Shown: piece after piece, positions 48,601 through 59,764 of the stretch | Numbering within the stretch: position 1 is the stretch's first letter | How the letters are laid out: each line of letters begins with the position of its first letter | NCBI GenBank assembly: GCA_018894105.1 | Contig: CM032120.1 | Location: forward strand, 29,906,710-29,970,709 | From: Jacaranda mimosifolia | Taxonomy: Eukaryota > Streptophyta > Magnoliopsida > Lamiales > Bignoniaceae | DNA: 64,000 nt | Reading direction: 5' to 3' | Translations under genes and position numbers: made by a program | Notes under the pieces: model-generated | The model's database searches: none | What the model was told of the DNA's origin: nothing | The model's input: only the letters and a program-made list of their open reading frames with translations

Positions 48601-51600
48601 ACTTCATTTTATACATCATCTACCCAAACTTGTACTCTATTCATTAAAGTTTTACACTTCAAATGTATGAAGTTGTACATCATTTTAGAACTTGTACTTT
48701 AATTATTTGAACCTATTATTTAACTTTTAAGCGTGTACTAATGTATGATCCAAAAATTATACTGCAAGAGCCAAGGTTTTATACTTCAGTTGTTCTAAAA
48801 TTATACTTTACATTATCAAAAGTTGTACTTCGAATTTCTGAACTGATATTTCAGCTCTTACATAATTTCACCTAAATCTGTATATTCTTTTATTGAAGTT
48901 CTATACTTCAAGTATTCCAAAATTGTACTTAAATTTGTCTAATATTGTATTTCTATTTTTTGAAATCATACTTCATTTTATACATCATCTACCCAAACTT
49001 GTATTCTATTCATTAAAGCTCTACACTTCAAATGTATGAAGTTGTACTTCATTTTATCTGAACTTGTACGTCATGATCTGAATCGATTATTTAATTTAGA
49101 AGTGACTACTAATTGATTATCCAATAACTATACTGCAATAGCTAAAGTTTTATGCTTTAGGAGTTCGAAATTGTACTTCACATTATCAAAAGTTGTACTT
49201 TGAATTTCTGAACTTATATTTCAGTTCTTACATAATTTCACCTAAATCTGTATATTCTTTTCATTGAAGTTCTATACTTCAGGTTATTCCGAAATTGTAC
49301 TTCACTTTGTTAATATTGTACTTCTATTTTTTGAAATCATACTTCATTTTATACATCATTCTACCTAAACTTGTACTCCATTCATTAAAGTTCTGTACTT
49401 CAAATGTATGAAGTTGTACTTCATTTTATCTGAACTTGTACTTTAATTATCTAAACCTATTATTTAACTTTTAAGTGTGTACTAATGTATGATCCAAAAA
49501 AATACTGCAAGAACTAAGGTTTTATACTTCAGTTGTTCTGAAATTGTACTTTATATTATCAAAAGTTGTACTTCGAATTTCTGAACTTATATTTCAGTTC
49601 TTACATAATTTCACCTAAATCTGTATATTATTTTCATTGAAGTTCTATACTTCAGGTATTCCGAAATTGTACTCCAATTCTTTTACTTCCGTTTCTTAAA
49701 ATTATCCTTAAATTTATACATCATTTTATCTAGATCTGTACTCTTTCATTTGAAGTTCTGTACTTCAGGTGTTCCAAATTGTACTTAGTTTTATTTTAAC
49801 TCGTACTTCAATTTTCTGAATCTCTTATTTAATTTTTAAGTGTTCTATTAATGAATTATCCAAAAAATTCTACTGCAATTGCTGCGTTTTATACTTATAT
49901 TGTTATGAAATTGTACTTCGTTTATTTGAAATTATACCACAATGATGAATTGTTCTACCTAAAATTATACTTCATTTGTCAACCTCAAGGGATGCAGTCG
50001 AGGAGGAAATTAGTTCGACCAATGCATCGCACAATGAATTTGCTTTAATTAGCAGCTCAATTAATGCATGGAGGAATTGCATATATGGAGAGGGTCAAAC
50101 ATTCAAGGATGCTCAGGAGTTCAGAATTATGCTTAAGAATCATGTAGTGTCTACTTTACAGTCATTTAAATACAAGAAAAATGACAGAAAAAAAATCATA
50201 GCCGTTTGCAGTGACGAAAATTACAAATGGAGAATCTATGCATCAAGGCATGAAGCTGATAAATTATTTGGCATTCGAAAATGCAATCTAGAGCACACAT
50301 GTGGTGAGGGTAATCTTTAGACAAGGGGACATCCTAAAGCCGATTTCGCTTGGGTTGCTAACGTAGTGAAGGATAAATTGAGATCAGAGCCATGTTATCG
50401 ACCCTCTACCATATTGAAAGATATCCACAGAGAATATGGTGTGGAACTTAGGTACCATAAAGCATGGATGGGTAAGGAATTAGCTATGCATGACATCCAT
50501 GGAGCTGAGAAGGGATCTTATGACAAGTTGAGGTGGTACTGTGATGCTGTGAATAGGACAAACCCTGGAAGTATTGTAGACTGTGAGATTGACCCAATCA
50601 GTCAAAAATTTCGTCGGCTATTTATATGTTTCAGTGCCTATTTTCTTGGTTTTCTTAGGGGATGCATGCCATTGATATTCTTAGACGACACCCGTATTAA
50701 AAATAAATACAAAGGAGTCTTACTCAGCGCTGTCAGTAAGGATGCTAATGATGACTTATTCACGTTAGCATATGCAGTTGTTGACTCTGAAAATGATATT
50801 AATTGGGAATGGTTCTACTTTAAGTTGAGAAATGTCTTAGATTCTGAATATCTGCCTGGCTTATCAAGGTTTACTTTATTCTCCGATCGACATCCAAGTC
50901 TTCTCAAGGCCCTCCCCATGATATTTCCCGGTAGCCACCATGCATATTGCTTGAGACACTTAGTGGATAACTTTAAGAAACAGGTAAGTTTCCTCTATAT
51001 TTATTTGTGAGACAATTATATGAAATAAACTCTACTTCATAACATTAAGCACATTACTGTTCTATTATTTTAAATTCAGGTAATAAGAAAGTACCCTCTA
51101 CATAACAAGAAACATTGGTGTTCTGTTTTTATGAAAGCTGCATATGCGCCTACAAAGCAGGAGCATACCCGATATATAGACAGTATCTTGGAGTCAATGC
51201 CGCTTGCCAGAGACTTTATTATGCAGTCTGACCCACCATGTTAGGAAAATTCCTTATTCAGTGGAGATCGATGAGGGGTACTAAACAATAATCAAGCAGA
51301 AAGTTGGAATAACTGGGTTAAACCAGCCCAAGTTATGCTAGTTGCAGCCATGGTTGATCACATACGCATGCAAATAATAGTTATGATGCATGATAGACGA
51401 GAAGAATCTCATAAGATGGTTGGTCAATTATGTCCCAAGCAAGAGAAGAAGTTGGCAATCAATCATATGCGTTCTCGTAACTTAAAAGTTGTCATGTCTA
51501 GCGGTTGGAGCTTTGAGGTGATTGAGCACGATAAATCGTATGCTGTGGATTTACAGAGTAGAGTTTGTTCATACAGAGCATGGCAGATTGATAAAATACC

Positions 51601-51907
51601 ATGCAGACATGCTTGTGCTTGTATCAAGTCAAAGTCACTTTCACCGTATGACTTCACCGATCAATACTACCGAGTTGAGATGTATCAACAAGCATACCAA
51701 GCAGTTATAAACCCTATTCCTACGTTTGATATGTATATGTTCCTTTTAGATGATGATGATATCATTCATGCACCTGATTGTCGATCTCAGCCTGAGCGTA
51801 GAAGGACACGGAGGATTCCATCACAGATTGAGAAACATGTAATTAAGTGTAAAAGATGTGGTAGAACAGGGCATAATCATCGCACTTGCAAAGAATCAGT
51901 AAACTAG
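45673..51907 (+). pseudogene. mudrA-type MULE transposase, three premature stops
   Basis: Three exons, 45673-46004, 49990-50983 and 51080-51907, keep phase with GT-AG borders; about 717 codons. Exon 1 encodes the PB1-like N-terminal domain (FSLQYIAPHQRLYVSLTNDD). Exon 2 holds the MuDR DNA-binding region (CNLEHTCGEGN, RGHPKADFAWV) and the MULE catalytic core with FLDDTRIKNKYKGVLLSAV and FSDRHPSLLKALPM, which contain the first two acidic residues. Exon 3 has NNNQAESWNNWVKPA, a SWIM zinc finger (CSYRAWQIDKIPCRHAC) and a final zinc knuckle CKRCGRTGHNHRTC. In-frame stops are TAG 50318-50320, TAG 51242-51244 and TGA 51272-51274. No frameshift was found, so decay is limited. Intron 1 (3985 bp) is a tandem array. 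Confidence 0.9.
46005..49989 (+). repeat. TACTT-rich tandem array filling transposase intron 1
   Basis: The whole intron is made of short units such as TTGTACTTCATTTTATC and TTTTATACTTCAAGTGTTC, recurring every 20-50 bp. From about 47215 to 49700 these are ordered into a higher-order repeat. The landmark CATAATTTCAC occurs at 47381, 47747, 48120, 48492, 48861, 49231 and 49604, spacings 366-373 bp, so seven copies. The copies at 47618 and 47991 are almost identical over more than 300 bp, showing recent local duplication. The open frames seen here are produced by the period and are not genes. Confidence 0.92.
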
Positions 51908-52149
51908 TTAACTTTTGTACCTCAATCAGGGCTAATTGTACTTGACTTTTTCCCATGTGCACCTCAGTTGGGCAACTTTGTGCTTAAGATAGCGTGAAAT
52001 TAGCATTCTTGCATGTTTTCGGTACACTAGTTAACTTTTGTACCTCAATCAGGGCTAATTGTACTTGATTTGTTCCCATTTGCACCTCAGTTGGGAAACT
52101 TTGTACTTAATATAGCGTGAAATTAGCATCCTTGCATGTTTTTAGTTAT
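51904..52149 (+). repeat. 123-bp direct duplication after the transposase
   Basis: The block starting CTAGTTAACTTTTGTACCTC at 51904 is repeated at 52027 with few differences (period 123 bp). The first copy includes the last bases of the transposase reading frame. The unit contains TTGTACTTGA, like the other arrays of this element. Confidence 0.88.
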
Positions 52150-52580
52150 ATTTTTGAATTGAAATTTGTTCAAAGATTTGCTTTTTAATTCTTGGTAATT
52201 ATTAACCAAATTATTGAAGTATGTGTTCAATATTTATCATATGAATAAAATAATATTAAAAATTTTAAGTTGTTAATCACTTGTGTTCAACGGATGAATG
52301 TTATCAATCGCAGTAATGAAAGAATACTTATACTTTCAAAGATGTAAAGAAATGAGAATTTGCCGATGATGTCCACCCTATCATCCATACAAATTGGTAC
52401 TTCACTATATCCGATAATATCAAATTATTGTACTTGCCCATCATTACAATTATTGGAGAATAATTATTCAGTTGCTATAAGTGTACTTCAGGAAAACAAA
52501 TCTTATACTTTCCTTTTTCCAAATTTGTACCTCATATCTCCAGAATTGTATTGAGATTTTAATTCGTTCCCCTAAAATGT
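52150..52580. other. spacer between the convergent MULE genes
   Basis: AT-rich, with a few scattered TTGTACTT words but no clear order. No coding sequence seen. Confidence 0.5.
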
Positions 52581-53360
52581 ACTTAGTTTTCCACGAATTG
52601 TACTTAAGATCCCCGCCTTGTTTCAATTGAATTAGAGTGTTCTTTAGCGAAACACATTTTATACTTTCTTTTTCTAGGTTTGTACCTCATTGCCCTCAAA
52701 ATGCACTGAAATCCGCCGCCCAGTTTCAATTGAATTGAAGCGTACTTCAACAAAGCACATTTTATACTCTCTTTATTTTGAATTGTACTTAGTTTCCCCT
52801 GAATTGTACTCAAGATCCCCGCCTTGTTTCAGTTGCATTTGAGTGTTCTTCAGCGAAACACATTTTATACTTTCTTTTTCCGGGTTTGTACCTCATTGCC
52901 CTCAAAATGCACTGAAATCCGCCACCCAGTTTCAATTGAATTGAAGCGTACTTCAACGAAGCACATTTTATACTCTCTTTATTCTGAGTTATACTTAGTT
53001 TCCCCTGAATTGTACTCAAGATCCCCGCCTTGTTTCAGTTGCATTTGAGTGTTCTTCAGCGAAACGCATTGTATACTTTCTTTTTTCGAGTTTGTACCTC
53101 ATTGCCCTCAAAATGCACTGAAATCCGCCGCCCAGTTGCAATTGAATTGAAGCGTACTTCAACGAAGCACATTTTATACTCTATTTATTCTGAATTGTAC
53201 TTAGTTTCCCCTGAATTGTACTCAAGATTCTCGCCTTATTTCAATTGAATTTGAGTGTTCTTCAGAGAAACACATTTTATACTTTCTTTTTTCCGAATTT
53301 GTACCTCATTTCCCCTTAATTGTATTCAAATTCCCTGCCCTGTTTCAATTGAATTTAAGT
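52581..53360 (+). repeat. 206-bp tandem array between transposase and ULP gene
   Basis: A unit of about 206 bp containing AAGATCCCCGCCTTGTTTCA, CACATTTTATACTTTC, TTTGTACCTCATTGCCCTC and GAAGCGTACTTCAAC is repeated about 3.5 times, with starts near 52590, 52797, 53003 and 53210. Units 2 and 3 are nearly identical. The array is richer in C than the intron array but again built around TACTT. Confidence 0.9.
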
Positions 53361-54355
53361 TATAAATAATTAATGGAAAATTACACTTACATACAAAAAA
53401 ATATTATAAACAAATTATGCTTCAATTTACACATGTATTTACATACAAGTGATTCAAATCCTGGCATTTTCATGAGTTAATATTCTATAAGCCATATTCG
53501 CAGATATTTATCAATATCAATTGTTCTAGCATCTTTCCAGAATTCGGGGGTGTCTCTAGCAAAACATTCTGCCCAAAGGCATACATAGACACCATAATCC
53601 ACTGTACCCATTTGCTGCCTGCTTTGTCTCACCTTTAACTGTTTATCCACCCGACTCCCCAATGAAAGCTTCAGGTACCGAGAATAGAATGAAGCCTACA
53701 AAAATATTGATCAGTTGTTGACTCCCTACTTTATGAACAAATCATGGGGAAAGAAAGCAAACTTACAATGGCAACAACTATCGGTTTGTATCTGGCGGCC
53801 ATTATTGAATTCATGTATAAGAAAGAACGAGTCGAGGTGTTGAGGACAACCAAGAACCAGTGTTGGCGCCGGCAAATCGGTAGGATTATGTAACGACACT
53901 CGTTTAAAACATCCACCGTGAGCTCTTCCAAATCTGTACATGTGAAGCTGTTAAGTTTAAACTTAAACTCCACAAATTCTTCATCTGTAATATCCTTGAT
54001 GTTGCGTTCCTCTAGTCGGTCTAATATATCAGCCTATGAAGTATAAAACAAATGGTTAGACTCATTTGTCACCGTGAGGTAAATAAAGTTAGGAAACTGC
54101 CACATACCTGCGCTATTGAGGACGTAAACCACACCTTCTGGTGACCCTTGTTGCCGAAAGATAGGCTACATAATATCGACATGTAACAGTCCACTATGTC
54201 ACCGGTAAGTTCTCCTCCAAATAAGAGCTCACAAAGGTTTTTTCCATCCAAAAAATGTCTTGCTCCTTCCCATATAGTCACCCTACACAATTGTGAATTG
54301 TTAAGTCAGATACCAATTTATCCAATAGAAAAACAAAAAGCAAATTTTGTTACCT

Positions 54356-54553
54356 CTAATTATCTTTTCTGACAAAGTTGTCGATGACTTCTCGCTCTTC
54401 TACTGGAATAAGAGCCAGTCCTCTATAATCAGTCCTTCCTTTATATGGATCGGCCACTTCAGTCTTTTTGATTGTTGGTTCATCTGCCACCAGGGGTGGT
54501 TCATCTGCCACCTGGCTTGGTTCATCTGCCACCTGGATTGGTTCATTTGCCAC
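54356..54553 (-). repeat. in-frame VADEP minisatellite in the ULP gene
   Basis: A 24-bp unit is repeated at 54470-54553 and on the coding strand encodes successive (Q)VADEP(S/P) motifs, starting right after a CTAG acceptor. It lengthens the linker before the protease domain without breaking frame. Confidence 0.8.
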
Positions 54554-54559
54554 CTAGGG

Positions 54560-55800
54560 TACAAAACATAGCACATAGGTACAAAGCATCGACTATTGAA
54601 GTAGAAAAGATAGCACATGAAGTACAGATATCACCAATGTGGAGTACAAAACTCAAGCACAAACTGTTGAAGTAGAAAAGATAAGCACATAAAGTACATA
54701 CATTACTAACATGGTGTACTCTCAACTCAAGCACATTAGGTGTAAAGTGTTAAATGTTGAAGTAGAAAAGATAAGCACACGAAGTACAGACATCACCAAC
54801 ATGGAGTACAAAACTCAAGCACATAGGTGTAAAGTGTCAACTATTGAAGTATAAAAGAAAAGCACATGAAGTACAGATACCACCAATGTGGAGTACAAAA
54901 TTCAAGCACAAACTGTTGAAGTAGAAAAGATAAGCACATGAAGTACAGACATCACCAACATGGTGTACCCTCTACTCAAGCACATTAGGTGTAAAGTGTC
55001 AACTGTTGAAGTAGAAAAGATAAGCACACGAAGTATAGACATCACCAACATGGAGTACAAAACTCAAGCACATAGGTATAAAGTGTCAACTATTGAAGTA
55101 TAAAAGAAAAGCACATGAAGTACAGATACCACCAATGTGGAGTACAAAATTCAAACACAAACTGTTGAAGTAGAAAAGATAAGCACACGAAGTATAGACA
55201 TCACCAACATGGAGTACAAAACTCAAGCACATAGGTATAAAGTGTCAACTATTGAAGTATAAAAGAAAAGCACATGAAGTACAGATACCACCAATGTGGA
55301 GTACAAAATTCAAACACAAACTGTTGAAGTAGAAAAGATAAGCACATGAAGTACAGACATCACCAACATGGTGTACCCTCTACTCAAGCACATTAGGTGT
55401 AAAGTGTCAACTGTTGAAGTAGAAAAGATAAGCACACGAAGTATAGACATCACCAACATGGAGTACAAAACTCAAGCACATAGGTATAAAGTGTCAACTA
55501 TTGAAGTATAAAAGAAAAGCACATGAAGTACAGATACCACCAATGTGGAGTACAAAACTCAAGCACAAACTGTTGAAGTAGAAAAGATAAGCACATGAAG
55601 TACAGACATCACCAACATGGTGTACCCTCTACTCAAGCACATTAGGTGTAAAGTGTCAATTGTTGAAGTAGAAAAGATAAGCACATGAAGTACAAACATC
55701 ACCAATATGGTGTACAAAACTCAAGCACATTAGGTATAAAGTGTCAACTATTGAAGTAGAAAAGATCAGCACATAAGTGCGAGTATCATCAACATGAAGT
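54560..55800 (-). repeat. 83-bp / 249-bp tandem array in a ULP intron
   Basis: Units such as GAAGTAGAAAAGATAAGCAC, TGAAGTACAGACATCACCAA and GGAGTACAAAACTCAAGCAC repeat every 75-90 bp. The variant GAAGTATAAAAGAAAAGCAC marks a higher order: it starts at 54846, 55095, 55254 and 55503, spacings 249, 159 and 249 bp, that is, three or two basic units. On the coding (minus) strand of the ULP gene the units again contain TGTACTTCA. Copies are very similar to each other. Confidence 0.92.
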
Positions 55801-57497
55801 ATAAGACATCATCCATTAAGTGCAAATGTCAACCAATCAAGTATAAGATATCATAACATTTATTACAAATAGACAGGTTACAAATGAAATGCAAGTAGCA
55901 AAAAAATAAAACATTAAGTAGTGCACAACACCTTCTTCTCTTCTTGTTCTATGTTTTTTCATGCACGAGGACGAGGACAATAGGTTTTTGTCACTTGTCT
56001 TGCTCTTTTGGCTGGTGTGGTGCTGGGGGGGCTGACAAAATTTGGAGATTTCTATTTTGGCTTCCTATCTTCTCGATTGCGCACATTTATCACAATCGAA
56101 GACATGGCATTAGCCACTTCAATCTCAGATTCCTCGAACTCAGCCGCTTGAATTGGTATATAATGTTCTGTCTTCAAAGGTGTGGGGGAATCTAAAGGAT
56201 CATGATGTTCTTTGGTTTGACTTTCTTCATCCACCGTGTCTTCAGAATCATCCCCTTTTTTTCTGTGCATCATGTACCAAATCAAGTACCCCCTCATGCA
56301 CATACTCACCAGCTTTCTGCTCAAGATCCACCCCATCAGTCTCTTCCTCCTTACTCTGCTCCTTCATTGCTATGTATTCGAATGAAGCAATTTTTTCTTT
56401 CAATGATTTAATTTCTTCACCTTTAGCTGCAATAATTGCTTCACATATCGTATGATCACAGACATGGACTTCACTGATGGCAGTACTGGCAGCCTCTGAT
56501 TTCTTGATCAAATATGCCAATTCTAACTCCTCTGGAGTAGGGTTGAGGGCTACAACCTATTACAATGGAAATAATTATCAAATTCAAATTAATATACAAA
56601 AAATAAATAATGAATTACTACAATTATTACCATATCTGTTGTAACTTGCTTCAATTTATTCTCTGCCTGCTCCACATTTTGTGGGAGTTTGCTATCCTTC
56701 CACCTGTAAAAGCGTGGAAACTCAAACAAACTCACTGGTGTAGCCAGTGACGGGATGCGTTCATAAACCCATGCCTGTCATTCATAAATCAAAAAATTAT
56801 ACTCACTTGAATATAAATATAATCAATGCTATTAGAAAAATAAAGCAAACACTTACCATCAAGCCGACTGTACACCCATCAATGTACTTATTTCTTCTTT
56901 CTCCACCTACTCCTAAATGGTTCTTCATATCTTGGACAAGAAAACTGTATGCAACTATGCCCCATGCATACATACCAACTCCAGACAAATTGTCCAAGTA
57001 TGGTAGGAGAAATCGTGGAGTCCAATAATTAGATGTTGGAAATAGAATACAATTAAAAACAAAAACTATGTACAACCTACAAAAATTAATCAAGTCCTCC
57101 ACACTATCCTTATATACATACTCCTCAAGTTTGTTTGCTATTTCGGATCTAGTTATATTCTGCAGCTTTCTAGAAAAAAGGCGGTCAAAGGTTGAAAACT
57201 TCATCTTCAATGTTATATCAACAGATTGCCCCACATGTGGCAACCCTAAAATCATTGAAAATTCAGCTGTAGAAAAAGGAACCTCAACCCCCTCCGCAAA
57301 ATGAAATGAGAGCTTTTTTGGGTCAAACCTTCTAAGTATAGCTTCAAGCCGAATGAAACTTGAACTTAACTTAGGCATATCCATGTATATATAGAAAGGG
57401 GTCTTCTTCAATACATCAACATGTTTGGACCCCATCTTGGACTTCACAAGCTCCAATTTACTGTGAAAATATTGGGGGGAGCAACGAGAACAGACAT

Positions 57498-59507
57498 CTC
57501 AATGTCTTGGCTTTGCTGCAATGACAAAAAAAAAAAATAGTATATAGACAGATAATAAAGTAACCCTTTTAGATAGAGTGTACTAAAAGCTTGAATGTTT
57601 TCTAATACACAAGCTTCAAAAATGTACTTTAGAAACACATAATATATACTACACTCTCAGTTATTCTATACTTTAGGCTTGAATTTTTTACAGTTGCTTC
57701 TAAAATGTAATGTAGATACAGAGATTATATACTAGAGTTCCATTTAATTTATATTGCAGGCTTAAAGGTTTTATACTTTAGTTGCTTCTAAAATGTACTG
57801 CAGATGCCTAATAAGTACTGCAAGTTTGAATGCTTTATACTACACTTATGCCTAACGTGTACTGCCAGTTTGAATATTTTATACTACATTTGTTTCTAGA
57901 ATGTACTGCATCAACAGAGATTTTATACTATATTTTTGCTTAAAGTGTACCCCAGATGTTTCTAAAATGTACTGCAACTATTCAGATTATATACTACCGT
58001 TTGCCTAATGTATACTGCAAGCTTGAATGCTTTATACTACACATACATTTGTTTCTAAAATGTACTACAGCAACAAATATTATATACCTCACTTGTGCCT
58101 AAAGTGTACTGCCAATTTGAATGTTTTATACTACACTTGTTTCTAAAATGTACTGCACCTACAGAGATTTTTTACTAACTTTTATCTAAAGTGTACTCCA
58201 GATGCTCATAAAATGTACTGCAGTTATACAAATTATATACTACCTTTTGCCTAATCTCCATAGAAAGTTTGAATGATTTATAATACACTTATGCCTAAAG
58301 TGTACTGATAGTTTGAATATTTTATACTACTTTGCTTCTAAAATGTACTGCACCAATAGAGATTTTATACTACACTTTTGCCTAAAGTGTACTTCAAATG
58401 CTTCCAAAAAGTATCGCAACTATTCAGATTATATACTACCTTTTGCCTAATATATGCTGCAAGTTTGAATGCTTTATACTACATACATTTCTTTCTAAAA
58501 TGTACTGCAGCAACACATATTATATACTACACTTATGTCTAAAGTGTACTACCAGTTTTAATTTTTTATACTACTTTGTTTCTGAAATGTACTGCACCTA
58601 TAGTGATTTTATGCTACACTTTTGCCTAAAGTGTACTCCAAATACGCAAAAATGTACTGCACCTATGCAGATTATATACTGCCTTTTGCCTAATGTGTAC
58701 TGCAAGTTTGAATGTTTTATACTACATACATTTATTTTCAAAATGTACTGCAACAACGCAGATTATATACTACACTTATGCTAAAGTGTACTGCCAGTTT
58801 GAATGTTTTATACTAAATTTGTTCCTGAAATTTAACTGCATCTATAGAGATTTGATGCTACACTTTTGCCTTAAGTGTACTCCAAATGCGCCAACATGTA
58901 CTGCAGCTATTTAGATTATATACTACCTTTTGCCTAATATGTACTGCAGGCTTGAATACTTTATACTACATGCGTTTATTTCTAAAATGTACTGCAGCAA
59001 CATATTATATACTACACCTATGCCTAAAGTGCACTGCCCATTTGAATGTTTTATACTGTATCTGCTTCTAAAATGTACAGCGCTTACACAGATTATATAC
59101 TACATTTATGCCTTACGTGTAGTACCAATTTTAATGTTATATACTACATTTGCTTCTAAATTGTACTGCGTTACCCAAATTATATACTACACTTTTGCTA
59201 ATGTGTACTTCATGCTTACATGTTCTGTACTATAGATAACACACTACTACATTCAGATAGTTTTATAATATAATTTCACCATATAAATGAAGTATAAACT
59301 CCTAAAAGGTGAAGTGCAACTTTTATGACCTTCAAGTACAAATCAAAACTTTCCATCTCACAATAGAAATCATACATATATCAAATGGGTTCAAGTGTTT
59401 TACGACTAAAAAAGGAATAAAAACCCTAAGCATGAGAAAATAGACAAGAAATAAGTGCAACACTGAAAAATCACGGACATTTGGAGTTTCAAATGCAGAA
59501 AACATAC
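57498..59507 (-). repeat. about 244-bp tandem array filling ULP intron 1
   Basis: Plus-strand words TAAAATGTACTGCA, TTATATACTACACTT, ATGCCTAAAGTGTACT and TTTGAATGTTTTATACTACA alternate through the intron. The landmark ACTG(C)C/ACT(A)CC-AGTTT lies at 57861, 58108, 58304, 58548, 58790 and 59033, spacings 247, 196, 244, 242 and 243 bp. The units are more diverged than those at 54560-55800. All long open frames here come from the repeat. Confidence 0.88.
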
Positions 59508-59764
59508 CTTTGTTCTTCTTCGTCACTTCGTTTTGTACTTTGCTTCTTTTTGCAGCTGTTTTTCCTTCCATTGTCACAGAAATATGGTAGAAATTTTGTT
59601 GCTTTTTTTTTCTTTCACTTCTTCTTCTTCTTCTCGTGTCAGTGGCAGAGGAACGGTTTCACGCCCTTTTCTTTTGGCGCTTGGAGAAGTCAATTTAAGG
59701 AAAAAAAAAAAAAAAGCATTTTTCTGAAGAGAGAACGCATTTCTAAGGTATTTTTGTTGTTTTT

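Larger units (their letters stand above)
53477..59571 (-). pseudogene. ULP1-like (C48) protease gene carried by the MULE, catalytic residues lost
   Basis: Minus-strand exons: 59571-59508 (basic start MEGKTAAKRSKVQNEVTKKNK); 57497-56857 (with VEVPFSTAEFSMILGLPHVG, resembling DUF1985, the domain usual in front of transposon ULPs); 56774-56631 (WVYERIPSLATP); 56556 to about 56050 (acidic linker, one-base frameshift at an A7 run, 56256-56262); 54553-54354 (VADEP repeats, in-frame TAG near its end); 54282-54108, 54033-53767 and 53695-53477 (protease domain). The family cleaves SUMO-like proteins with a His-Asp-Cys triad. His is present (CRRQHWFLVVL). The Asp position reads YMNS. The Cys box is QQMGTVDYGVYVC, with Tyr in place of the nucleophile. 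The acceptor chosen for exon 2 (57497) is the one that keeps frame with exon 1. Confidence 0.85.

Noticed and set aside
54560..55800. Possible CRISPR-like direct repeat array
   Set aside because: Plant nuclear context, no unique spacers, units of variable length and no cas genes; an ordinary higher-order tandem repeat.
58398..59235. Series of open frames of 60-130 codons
   Set aside because: Translation of the 244-bp array in ULP intron 1; frames shift with the repeat and lack conserved residues.
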